This document shows positions 6,304-12,844 of a stretch of DNA of 20,861 nucleotides, piece after piece. Position numbers and translations under genes: made by a program. Below the pieces are notes generated by a model, which saw only the letters and a list, made by a program, of their open reading frames with translations, did no database searches and was not told the DNA's origin. This stretch comes from JAVBPP01 sp031549535 (lineage in GTDB: Bacteria > Bacillota > Clostridia > Oscillospirales > Acutalibacteraceae), in contig JAVBPP010000086.1 of NCBI GenBank assembly GCA_031549535.1, forward strand, positions 1 to 20,861, read 5' to 3'. Position 1 is the stretch's first letter, and each line of letters starts with the position of its first letter.

Positions 6304-6900
6304 TCAGTCGGTAAGATACAGCTTTCGCTCCTTTATATACTGCGCCGTTTCCGGCGTAACATACCTGTCAATTGCAACGCCCTCCCGGCAGAGCCTGCGG
6401 ATTTCCGTGGAGCTCATGGGCAGCGGCGGCGTATCCAGAAACTGCACGCGCTCAAGCGGGAGGAACGGGTTTTCCGGCTTTGCTTCCGCCTCGCGCATGG
6501 TGACGCAAAGGGTGCACAGTTCCAGCAGCCGGGCATAATCGCGCCAGAGGTGAAAATCCGGGTACAAATCCGAGCCGATTAACAGCGTGAGCTGCGCGTT
6601 TGGGTGCGCCTGCTGCAAAGCGGTCACGGTGTCTATGGTGTAGCTGTTCCCGCCGCGCCGAATTTCCATGTCGCTCACGCGGATGCGCGGATTTTCCGCG
6701 AAGGTCAGGCGGCACATGGCAAGGCGGTCGGCGTCCGGCGCAAGCGCAGCCTGCTTATGCGGCGGCAGGGCAACGGGAATCAGGTAGAGCAAAGTCAAGG
6801 AAAGCTTGTCCGCCGCGTAACAGACAAGCTTTTTATGCCCCAAATGCGGCGGATTAAAACTCCCGCCGAAGATGCCGATACGCTGTGCTGTCTGGCTCAT
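6304..6900 (-). CDS. nadD: Nicotinate-nucleotide adenylyltransferase
   Basis: This 198-aa enzyme transfers AMP from ATP to nicotinate mononucleotide, forming deamido-NAD. The nucleotidyltransferase signature GGSFNPPHLGH is at residues 12-22. PPHK follows at about 46, GNSYTIDT and LLIGSDLYPDFHLWRDY come mid-protein, and the C-terminal ISSTEIR-type signature appears as MSSTEIRRLCREG. The start overlaps the stop of the upstream SanA-like gene by four bases (ATGA). The 3' end contains AAGGAG, but the next gene's start is about 27 bases further on, so yqeK probably depends on coupling. Confidence 0.97.
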   Translation of the reverse strand: MSQTAQRIGIFGGSFNPPHLGHKKLVCYAADKLSLTLLYLIPVALPPHKQAALAPDADRLAMCRLTFAENPRIRVSDMEIRRGGNSYTIDTVTALQQAHPNAQLTLLIGSDLYPDFHLWRDYARLLELCTLCVTMREAEAKPENPFLPLERVQFLDTPPLPMSSTEIRRLCREGVAIDRYVTPETAQYIKERKLYLTD

Positions 6901-7604
6901 GTCTTGTTTTGAGTCTGCGCGGCGCGGTCGTCCGTTGCCTCCCCGCTGCCGCTGATGGGGATTACCTCACCCAGAAAGGTGGGCTCGGGCTTGTAAAGGC
7001 ACATGGCAAAGGCCTTGTTCCGCGCCAAAAATTCGCGGCTGTCGTGGTAAAATTCCTGCCCATAGGCGCGGGGGTCAGAGGCAACGCCCCAGGCCTCCAA
7101 GCCAAGCTTCCGCGCGATATAGACGGCGCGGTAGAGGTGATAGCCCTGCGTGACGGCGATGATGGTTTTTGCCTGAAACACATCGCGGGCCCGGTACATG
7201 GATTCATAGGTGGAAAACCCGGCGTGATCCATAAACACATCCTCGCGCGGCACATCCTGCTGCGCAACGAAATCCTTCATGGAGTTCACCTCGTCATAGC
7301 CCTTGGTGCCGTGGTCGCCGCTGCAGAGCAGCTTGGGCGCCGCGCCGGCCTTATACAGGTCAATGCCGTATTGCAGCCTGTCCTCCAGCATATGGCTGGG
7401 TGTGCCGTCCGCGTGTACCTTTGCGCCCAGCACTAACACACAGTCCGCCTGCTTCTGCGCGGCCTCCTCCGGGGTGAGGATGTAGGGCTCGGCGTAGGAA
7501 ATCATATAACTATTAATCACAAACGGCACTGCGGAAAGGAGAAGCCCCGCGCAAAGCAGCGCAAGAAAAGCGCGCCGTAGGCGTTTTTTTGTGGGTTGTT
7601 TCAT
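6897..7604 (-). CDS. SanA/ElyC-like DUF218 membrane-anchored protein
   Basis: Residues 10-32 form one N-terminal membrane anchor after a basic tail (KQPTKKRLRR). The outside domain has the DUF218 pattern: ADCVLVLGAKVHADGTPSHMLEDRL, LLCSGDHG, YDEVNSMKDF, then ITQGYHLYRAVYIARKLG-type sequence. SanA and ElyC of E. coli are linked to envelope integrity and resistance to bulky antibiotics; the exact biochemical role in Firmicutes is not established. The start is ATG 7604 with AAAGGAAG about 10 bases upstream. It leads a tightly packed operon with nadD, yqeK and rsfS, a position where many clostridia carry an LCP/LytR gene. Confidence 0.88.
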   Translation of the reverse strand: MKQPTKKRLRRAFLALLCAGLLLSAVPFVINSYMISYAEPYILTPEEAAQKQADCVLVLGAKVHADGTPSHMLEDRLQYGIDLYKAGAAPKLLCSGDHGTKGYDEVNSMKDFVAQQDVPREDVFMDHAGFSTYESMYRARDVFQAKTIIAVTQGYHLYRAVYIARKLGLEAWGVASDPRAYGQEFYHDSREFLARNKAFAMCLYKPEPTFLGEVIPISGSGEATDDRAAQTQNKT

Positions 7605-7621
7605 GGCGGGGACTTCCTTTC

Positions 7622-7650
7622 ACTATAATCATAACCCTACTACGGGCCAA
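7622..7650 (-). promoter_or_regulatory. Candidate promoter of the sanA-nadD-yqeK-rsfS operon
   Basis: On the minus strand TTGGCC (7645-7650) and TATAGT (7622-7627) are separated by 17 bases, and transcription would start just before the ribosome site of the SanA-like gene. The short leader (about 15-20 nt) leaves no room for a riboswitch. Confidence 0.5.
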
Positions 7651-7663
7651 TGGTTCAGAAAGA

Positions 7664-8488
7664 CTAGCGTATATTCACCTTGGAGTTCATCAGCATGCTG
7701 GTCCCGCAGATGAGCAGCAGGGAGGAAAGGACAAAGAAAATCGTTCCCGCAATGCCAAAGGTAAAGGGGTCGCTTGCGGCGGCCATGGAAATCGTTTGAA
7801 CGTGCAGACCCTGGGTATCAGCCATAACAGAAAGCGGCACTTTCATCATCAGCTGGGAATTGAGGACAACCAATATGAGCGAGATGCCAAGGCCGAAAGC
7901 AATCATCCAAAGCGTGGCCTTCTTCTGAAACGGACGGGTGTTGGCCAGGGTGGAGGAGAAGAAGAGCACGGAAATCACCAAAAAGCAAAACACAAAAATG
8001 GAAACGACCAGGTACAGTGCGTAAAAAATCAAGGCGGATTTTGAGGGCAGCTGCTGGAACATTTGAACCAGCATTTTAATCATCTCCATGTTCTGCTCGC
8101 CCATGGTTTTGTTGATAACCTTTGTGACATAATCCGTTGTGCCGGCCATCATGCCAAAAAAGGTGACAAAGCTCACCACCAGCCAAAGCACGGCTACGAT
8201 GACCTTGGAGCCCAAAAGCGCACCGCCGCTCACGGGGAGCGAAAAGCTGAGGTAGCCTTGATTGCTGTAAAGCGTTTTATTGAAGTTGACTAAAATACAA
8301 ACAACGGTCATGGCCAATAAAATAACGCTCAAAAACAGCATGGCCAGCGCGGCCAGCGTGCCGAGCCACAGCTGATCGGATAGCGCGGCCAGCGCCATCA
8401 CGCCAACGGTCACCACAACGGCGGCATAAATCCCCAGCATATAATGCGCGGAACTTTTGACTTCGTTCTTAATTAACTTCCCAAGCAT
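7664..8488 (-). CDS. ABC-2 type transporter permease
   Basis: This 274-aa protein has six or so hydrophobic segments, near residues 15-35, 38-65, 85-115, 145-180, 190-215 and 235-265. The final segment is followed by a short KVNIR tail. The start is ATG 8488, because AAGGAGG lies about 9 bases upstream; the longer frame begins inside the ATPase gene without a ribosome site. It overlaps the end of the ATPase gene by 20 bases, so the two form one exporter. The permease is of the type paired with GntR-controlled YtrB-like ATPases, but no GntR regulator is present in the window. The substrate is unknown. Confidence 0.88.
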   Translation of the reverse strand: MLGKLIKNEVKSSAHYMLGIYAAVVVTVGVMALAALSDQLWLGTLAALAMLFLSVILLAMTVVCILVNFNKTLYSNQGYLSFSLPVSGGALLGSKVIVAVLWLVVSFVTFFGMMAGTTDYVTKVINKTMGEQNMEMIKMLVQMFQQLPSKSALIFYALYLVVSIFVFCFLVISVLFFSSTLANTRPFQKKATLWMIAFGLGISLILVVLNSQLMMKVPLSVMADTQGLHVQTISMAAASDPFTFGIAGTIFFVLSSLLLICGTSMLMNSKVNIR

Positions 8489-9179
8489 ATTGGAAAACCT
8501 CCTTAAAGCGTTCTTCCAGGGTTTTGCCGTCCTCGCGCAGTTTTGCCACATTGGCGTCCACCAGCACCTTGCCGCGCCCTATCATCAGTGCGTGGTCAAA
8601 TACCTGTTCCATGTCATAAATTAAATGAGTGGAAATCAGCATGGAGGAACCCTCCGGCCGGTTGGAGAGAATGGTGTTGAGAATAAACGCGCGCGCGGCG
8701 GGGTCCACGCCGCCCATGGGCTCGTCCATAATATAAAGCTTTGCGCTGCGGCACATCACGAGCAGCAGCAACAGCTTTTCCTGCATGCCCTTGCTCATGG
8801 CCTTTACCTTCATCTTCGGTTGCAGCTCAAAGGTTTCCAGCATCCGAAAGGCCTTTTCCTTGTTAAAATCCGGATAAAAATCCGCAATATACTGGATGGA
8901 ATCCTTTGCGCTCATCCAGTCCGCCAAATAGGATTTTTCGGGCAGGTAGGCAACCTGCGCCTTGCTTTCCTTGCCGGGGGCGATGCCGTCAATGAGCACC
9001 TCGCCCGCATAGTCGTGAATTAAACCGGTCAAAATTTTTATCAGGGAAGTTTTGCCGCATCCGTTCGGCCCCAACAGGCCGATAATCTGCCCACCCTCCA
9101 GGGAAAAGGATACATTCTGCAAAACCGCGTGATTGCCGTAGGATTTACTCAATCCGTTTACAGAAATTATTGCTGCCAT
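8469..9179 (-). CDS. ABC transporter ATP-binding protein (ABC-2 exporter)
   Basis: This 236-aa ATPase has Walker A GPNGCGKT at residues 37-44, a degenerate signature MSKGMQEKL in place of LSGGQ, Walker B LYIMDEP, D-loop GGVDPAA and H-loop STHLI. A C-terminal VLVDANVAKLRED..TLEERFKEVF tail is typical of short exporters. ATG 9179 is preferred over the in-frame GTG 9191, since GGAAAG sits 11 bases before the ATG. An extended -10 promoter lies about 70 bases upstream. Its partner permease overlaps its 3' end. Confidence 0.93.
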   Translation of the reverse strand: MAAIISVNGLSKSYGNHAVLQNVSFSLEGGQIIGLLGPNGCGKTSLIKILTGLIHDYAGEVLIDGIAPGKESKAQVAYLPEKSYLADWMSAKDSIQYIADFYPDFNKEKAFRMLETFELQPKMKVKAMSKGMQEKLLLLLVMCRSAKLYIMDEPMGGVDPAARAFILNTILSNRPEGSSMLISTHLIYDMEQVFDHALMIGRGKVLVDANVAKLREDGKTLEERFKEVFQYAWEVN

Positions 9180-9248
9180 CGCGACCGTCACTTTCCGGCT
9201 TTTTCAAAATTTGTGCGTAAAAAGCCTTAATATTGGGTATTCCCAAGC

Positions 9249-9257
9249 AGTATACCA
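9249..9257 (-). promoter_or_regulatory. Extended -10 promoter for the leftward ABC pair
   Basis: On the minus strand TGGTATACT is an extended -10 element (TGnTATACT). The -35 position is only a T-run, which is acceptable for an extended -10. It lies in the divergent spacer between the ABC ATPase and pth. Confidence 0.45.
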
Positions 9258-9398
9258 TGATATTACAGAAAAAAAAAGAGGAAAGTTTGAATTTTTGCGG
9301 TATATCTTGTGGCTGGAGCGATGGCGATTTCGGCGTTATTAGTATTAACTGCCAGAAAACATATTGCGTATACCGCATAATCTGGTCAGCTTCCATGC

Positions 9399-9427
9399 TT
9401 GCAAGCGCCTGTTGAAAGGTGTACAAT
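9399..9427 (+). promoter_or_regulatory. Promoter for pth
   Basis: TTGCAA and TACAAT are separated by exactly 17 bases. Predicted transcription starts near 9434, after the longer upstream frame would begin, which supports ATG 9468 as the pth start. Confidence 0.6.
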
Positions 9428-9467
9428 GTGCTCATCTTGGCGGATACCGGAAAGGACGAGTTTCAAC

Positions 9468-10073
9468 ATGCACCTGTTTCGCAGGAGCGCCCCGGTGGGC
9501 GGTGCACCGGAATTCTTAATTGTGGGTCTGGGGAATCCCGGGGCAAAGTATGCATTCACGCGCCACAACACGGGCTTTCTTTGTGTGGATTTGCTGGCAC
9601 AAAAATATGATGTAACAATAAAAACGTTAAAGTTTAAGGCGCTCTGCGGCGATGTGCGTATCGCGGGGCACCGCTGCCTGCTGGTGAAGCCGCAAACCTT
9701 TATGAACAACAGCGGCGAGGCCGTGCGGGAGTTTATGCAGTTTTATAAAATTCCGCCCGAAAAAACGATATTGCTGTTTGACGACATCTCCTTGCCCGTG
9801 GGCAAGCTGCGCATTCGCCGCAGCGGGAGCGACGGCGGCCAAAAGGGCGTAAAAAGCATTATATACCTCAGCGGGACAGATCAGTATCCCCGCATTAAAA
9901 TCGGCATCGGCGAAAAGCCCGCGCCGGATTGGGATTTGGCGGACTGGGTGCTTTCTTCTTTTAGTAAGGAAGAGCTAAAAACAATGCGCACCGCCTGCGA
10001 AAACGCCTGCGATGCGCTGGAACTGCTGGTGCAAGGGGATTTTGACAAGGCCATGGGGCAATATAACGGATGA
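9468..10073 (+). CDS. pth: Peptidyl-tRNA hydrolase
   Basis: This 201-aa enzyme releases peptides from prematurely dissociated peptidyl-tRNA. The family core begins LIVGLGNPG (17-25), with the catalytic histidine at H33 (FTRHNTGF). KPQTFMNNSGEAV, LLFDDISLPVGKLRIR (the general-acid aspartate region) and GSDGGQKGVKSI follow. Fifteen extra residues (MHLFRRSAPVGGAPE) precede the usual start. The start is ATG 9468 with GGAAAGGA about 12 bases upstream. The gene is transcribed alone from its own promoter and ends two bases from the convergent small gene at 10076. Confidence 0.96.
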   Translation: MHLFRRSAPVGGAPEFLIVGLGNPGAKYAFTRHNTGFLCVDLLAQKYDVTIKTLKFKALCGDVRIAGHRCLLVKPQTFMNNSGEAVREFMQFYKIPPEKTILLFDDISLPVGKLRIRRSGSDGGQKGVKSIIYLSGTDQYPRIKIGIGEKPAPDWDLADWVLSSFSKEELKTMRTACENACDALELLVQGDFDKAMGQYNG

Positions 10074-10075
10074 GG

Positions 10076-10264
10076 CTATTTCATCATGGACTGCACGCTA
10101 TCCACCACGCTGCCAATGGTTTTGGCCATTTGATTTACGCTGCGTTTTGCGTTCATTCTTCCGCTGTGGCTGCGGTTCATCATGGCGTTGCCAATCATAG
10201 CCGACGCGCCGCCTACCGCCAGGCCGATGCCGATGCTTTTCGCTAATTGATGGTTATTTTTCAT
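10076..10264 (-). CDS. Small glycine/alanine-rich protein of unknown function (62 aa)
   Basis: The ribosome site GGGAGG lies about 9 bases before ATG 10264, which argues strongly that this is a real gene. The protein has a short basic N-terminus, then a small-residue stretch SIGIGLAVGGASAMIGNAMM (about 10-29) that may insert in or lie on the membrane. A polar C-terminal half with a likely amphipathic helix follows (NQMAKTIGSVVDSVQSMM). It resembles small uncharacterised proteins often seen in clostridial genomes; no function is known to me. It is convergent with pth and divergent from trmL. Confidence 0.65.
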   Translation of the reverse strand: MKNNHQLAKSIGIGLAVGGASAMIGNAMMNRSHSGRMNAKRSVNQMAKTIGSVVDSVQSMMK

Positions 10265-10364
10265 ATGAGTGACCTCCCAATTAATTTCCGTATTTACGGT
10301 TGTATTCCTAGCTTATCCATTTTTGCAGGCGATACCAGCTGAAAATATTGCCAGGAAGGGTTTT

Positions 10365-10880
10365 ATGCTGCACATAGTATTGGTGGAACCGGAAATCCCG
10401 CAAAACACAGGGAACATTGCACGAACCTGCGCCGCAACAGGCGCGGTGCTGCATTTGATTGAGCCGCTCGGCTTTCGCCCGGACGACGCAAAACTTAAAC
10501 GCGCCGGGCTGGACTACTGGCATTTGCTGGATATTCGCTACCACGCGAATTTGGACGCGTTTTTTGCCGCCAATCCGCAGGCGGCCTGTTATTATTTTTC
10601 GACCAAGGCGAAACGAATTTACAGCGAAATCGCCTACCCGCGGGAGGTTTTTCTCGTGTTCGGCAAGGAAACGGCGGGGCTGCCGGAAGCGCTGCTGGTT
10701 GCCAACCCGGATTTCTGCGTGCGCCTGCCGATGCTGGACGATTCCGCCGCGCGCAGCCTGAATTTATCCAACGCGGTGGCGGTGGGAGCTTATGAAGTGT
10801 TGCGGCAATGGCAGTTTCCCGCCCTGCTCTGCCGGGGGAAGCTGACGAAATTTGATTGGGGCTGTGAGGAGCATGAGTGA
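10365..10880 (+). CDS. trmL: tRNA (cytidine/uridine-34-2'-O)-methyltransferase TrmL
   Basis: This 171-aa SPOUT-class enzyme methylates the ribose of the wobble base in certain leucine tRNAs, using S-adenosylmethionine. Visible features are the start IVLVEPEIPQNTGNIARTCAATG (residues 4-26), LGFRPDDAKLKRAGLDYWHLL, and the knot-forming motifs LVFGKETAGLP and RSLNLSNAVAVGAYEVLRQ. The start is ATG 10365 with AGGAAGGG four to five bases before it; the upstream in-frame extension reads through the divergent leader and looks non-coding. The stop overlaps the next gene's start by eight bases. Confidence 0.95.
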   Translation: MLHIVLVEPEIPQNTGNIARTCAATGAVLHLIEPLGFRPDDAKLKRAGLDYWHLLDIRYHANLDAFFAANPQAACYYFSTKAKRIYSEIAYPREVFLVFGKETAGLPEALLVANPDFCVRLPMLDDSAARSLNLSNAVAVGAYEVLRQWQFPALLCRGKLTKFDWGCEEHE

Positions 10881-11118
10881 ACTGGGCAATCTCGAAACGA
10901 TACTACGGGAATATTGGATGGCGTTGCTGCCGCTTGTGTTACTGCAATACGGTTTGGCCATTTTTGCGGCGATTCACGTGGCGAAGCATAGGCATTACCG
11001 CTTTGGCAATATATGGATTTGGTTGATTTTGGTGCTGTTTGTCCAGTTTATCGGCCCGATTTTATATTTTGCCGTCGGCAGGGGCGAAGCGGACAGTGAC
11101 GAGGGGGATTTGCCATGA
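10873..11118 (+). CDS. Small PLDc_N-domain membrane protein (YxlE-like)
   Basis: This 81-aa protein has two membrane segments (about 17-34 and 45-65). The family hallmark is a loop HVAKHRHYRFGNIWIWLILVLFV ending in FIGPILYFAVGRGE. PLDc_N proteins of this size are found beside ABC exporters. In B. subtilis YxlE, YxlF and YxlG form such a set and restrain the ECF sigma factor SigY; no sigma gene is visible here. The start is ATG 10873 with GAGGAG just upstream, inside the end of trmL. The stop overlaps the ATPase start as ATGA, implying coupled translation. Confidence 0.85.
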   Translation: MSELGNLETILREYWMALLPLVLLQYGLAIFAAIHVAKHRHYRFGNIWIWLILVLFVQFIGPILYFAVGRGEADSDEGDLP

Positions 11119-12056
11119 ACGCACTGGAGCTGCGCGGCGTTGCTATGCGCTTTGGGAAACAGCAGGTGCTTTCCTCCCTGGATTTCAGCGTGGAAGAGGG
11201 CAGCATTTACGGCTTTATCGGGCAAAACGGTGCGGGAAAAACCACCACGATGAAGCTGATTCTCGGCCTGCTCCGGCCGCAGAGCGGCTCCATCACCGTC
11301 TGTGGGGAGGCCGTGCAGTACGGCGGGGCGAAAACGAACCGTCACATCGGCTATTTGCCAGATGTCCCTGCATTTTACAGCTATATGACAGCCCCGGAAT
11401 ACCTGCGCCTGTGCGCGGAGCTATCCGGGCTGCCGGGGCATATTACGGCGGCACGCAGCCGCGATTTGCTGGAAATGGTGGGACTTGCCCGCTTTCAAAA
11501 AAAGAAAATCGGCGGCTATTCCCGGGGGATGAAGCAGCGCCTTGGGATTGCGCAGGCGCTGCTCAACGAGCCGAAGCTCCTGCTTTGCGACGAGCCAACC
11601 AGCGCGCTCGACCCCAGCGGGCGCAAGGAAATTTTGGATTTGCTTGCGGCGGTGCGCGGCAGAACAACCGTGCTGTTCTCCACGCATATTCTGGCGGATG
11701 TGGAGCGCATTTGCGACCATGCGGCAATTTTGCACAAGGGAAGCGTTGTGCGGGAATGCAACCTGCAGCAGTGGAAGGCGGAGCAGTCCGCGCAGACACT
11801 GGAGCTGGAGTTTGCGCCGGATGCACCATTGCAGCCCCTGCTGGAAACCATTCAAGCTTGCCCCGCGGTTGTGCAGTGCACACAAAACGCCGGCGTTCTC
11901 ACGGTGCAGGCAAGCGCCCTGCCGCAGGCACAGCGCTTTATTCTGCAAACGCTAAGCGCACAGGAGCTGCTGCCGCTGCGTATCGAGGTAGCGCAGCCTT
12001 CCTTGGAGCTGCTGTACCTGCAGGCGACCGGAGAGCAGGGAGGGAAGAGCGCATGA
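11115..12056 (+). CDS. ABC transporter ATP-binding protein (YxlF-like)
   Basis: This 313-aa ATPase has Walker A GQNGAGKT at residues 36-43, a signature region YSRGMKQRLGIAQALL, Walker B LLLCDEP, D-loop SALDPSGR and H-loop STHIL. A C-terminal extension of about 90 residues after the NBD (from around residue 220) is typical of the CcmA/YxlF/BcrA group of exporters and is rich in Gln, Ala and Leu. It sits between the PLDc_N protein and a permease with 4-nt overlaps on both sides (ATGA), so it forms one transporter with them. The substrate is unknown. Confidence 0.94.
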   Translation: MNALELRGVAMRFGKQQVLSSLDFSVEEGSIYGFIGQNGAGKTTTMKLILGLLRPQSGSITVCGEAVQYGGAKTNRHIGYLPDVPAFYSYMTAPEYLRLCAELSGLPGHITAARSRDLLEMVGLARFQKKKIGGYSRGMKQRLGIAQALLNEPKLLLCDEPTSALDPSGRKEILDLLAAVRGRTTVLFSTHILADVERICDHAAILHKGSVVRECNLQQWKAEQSAQTLELEFAPDAPLQPLLETIQACPAVVQCTQNAGVLTVQASALPQAQRFILQTLSAQELLPLRIEVAQPSLELLYLQATGEQGGKSA

Positions 12057-12817
12057 GACAATATCTGACCTTTACCAAAAAGGAATTTCGGGAAGGCATT
12101 AAGAGCTATAAGCTGCTGATTTTACTGGCCATTTTTATCGGCTTTGGTATACTCGCGCCGCTTTCGGCAAAGTTTTTGCCGGAGATTTTGAAAACCAGCA
12201 TGCCTGAGGGCATGGGCTTTGAGCTGCCGGTGCCGACAGCTGCGGACTCCTGGCTGCAGCTCTACTCCAACCTGACGCAGCTGGGCTTTCTTACCCTGGG
12301 CATTCTTTACAGCGGCCTGTTTGCGAGCGAAATCAGCAAGGGCACGCTGATTCCGCTGCTCACGAAGGGTCTGCCGCGCGTTACGGTGCTCCTTTCTAAG
12401 CTGAGCTATGTTCTGGTCTCGTGGTCGGTGAGCCTTGCAAGCAGCGCGGCGGTCTGCGCCTTGTATACACAGTTTTTTTTCAAGGAAAGCAACGGCCGCT
12501 CCCTTCTGTTTGCGCTGTTTTGCCTGTGGCTTTACGGCATACTGCTGCTGAGCGCTCTGTTCTTTTTCGGCGTTTTGTTCCGCAGCGGGTACGGCTGCAT
12601 GCTTGGCACCGGCCTTGCCGCCGTCGCCCTGCAGCTCATCAACATTATTCCGAAGATTAAGCAATATCTCCCGGTTTACCTTTCCTCCCAATTCCCCAAA
12701 TTACTCAGCGGGGAGACTGTGGCAGGGGATATGCGCATACCCATTTTGCTCTGCCTTTGCCTGTCCGCCGCTCTGCTGGCGGGCGCAATCCTCATGTTCC
12801 AAAGAAAAAAGTTATAA
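12053..12817 (+). CDS. ABC-2 type transporter permease (YxlG-like)
   Basis: This 254-aa membrane protein starts with a cytoplasmic stretch MRQYLTFTKKEFREGIKSYK common to ABC-2 permeases. About six hydrophobic segments follow, near residues 22-40, 75-100, 120-145, 155-185, 190-205 and 225-245. FASEISKGTLIPLLTKG after the second segment is the usual coupling region. ATG 12053 overlaps the ATPase stop by four bases and has GGGAGGGAAG directly upstream. The longer frame reaching back to 11039 is an out-of-frame passage through the ATPase gene. Confidence 0.92.
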   Translation: MRQYLTFTKKEFREGIKSYKLLILLAIFIGFGILAPLSAKFLPEILKTSMPEGMGFELPVPTAADSWLQLYSNLTQLGFLTLGILYSGLFASEISKGTLIPLLTKGLPRVTVLLSKLSYVLVSWSVSLASSAAVCALYTQFFFKESNGRSLLFALFCLWLYGILLLSALFFFGVLFRSGYGCMLGTGLAAVALQLINIIPKIKQYLPVYLSSQFPKLLSGETVAGDMRIPILLCLCLSAALLAGAILMFQRKKL

Positions 12818-12844
12818 ATATTATATTTTAAGAAGGAATACAAA

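Noticed and set aside
9145..9435. Leftward open frame of 96 codons between the ABC ATPase and pth
   Set aside because: It overlaps the ATPase start, covers both divergent promoters, and has no ribosome site or protein-like composition.
11039..12052. Long in-frame extension upstream of the permease, suggesting a 592-aa fusion protein
   Set aside because: It is the out-of-frame shadow of the ABC ATPase gene. ATG 12053 has a strong ribosome site and a 4-nt overlap with the ATPase stop.
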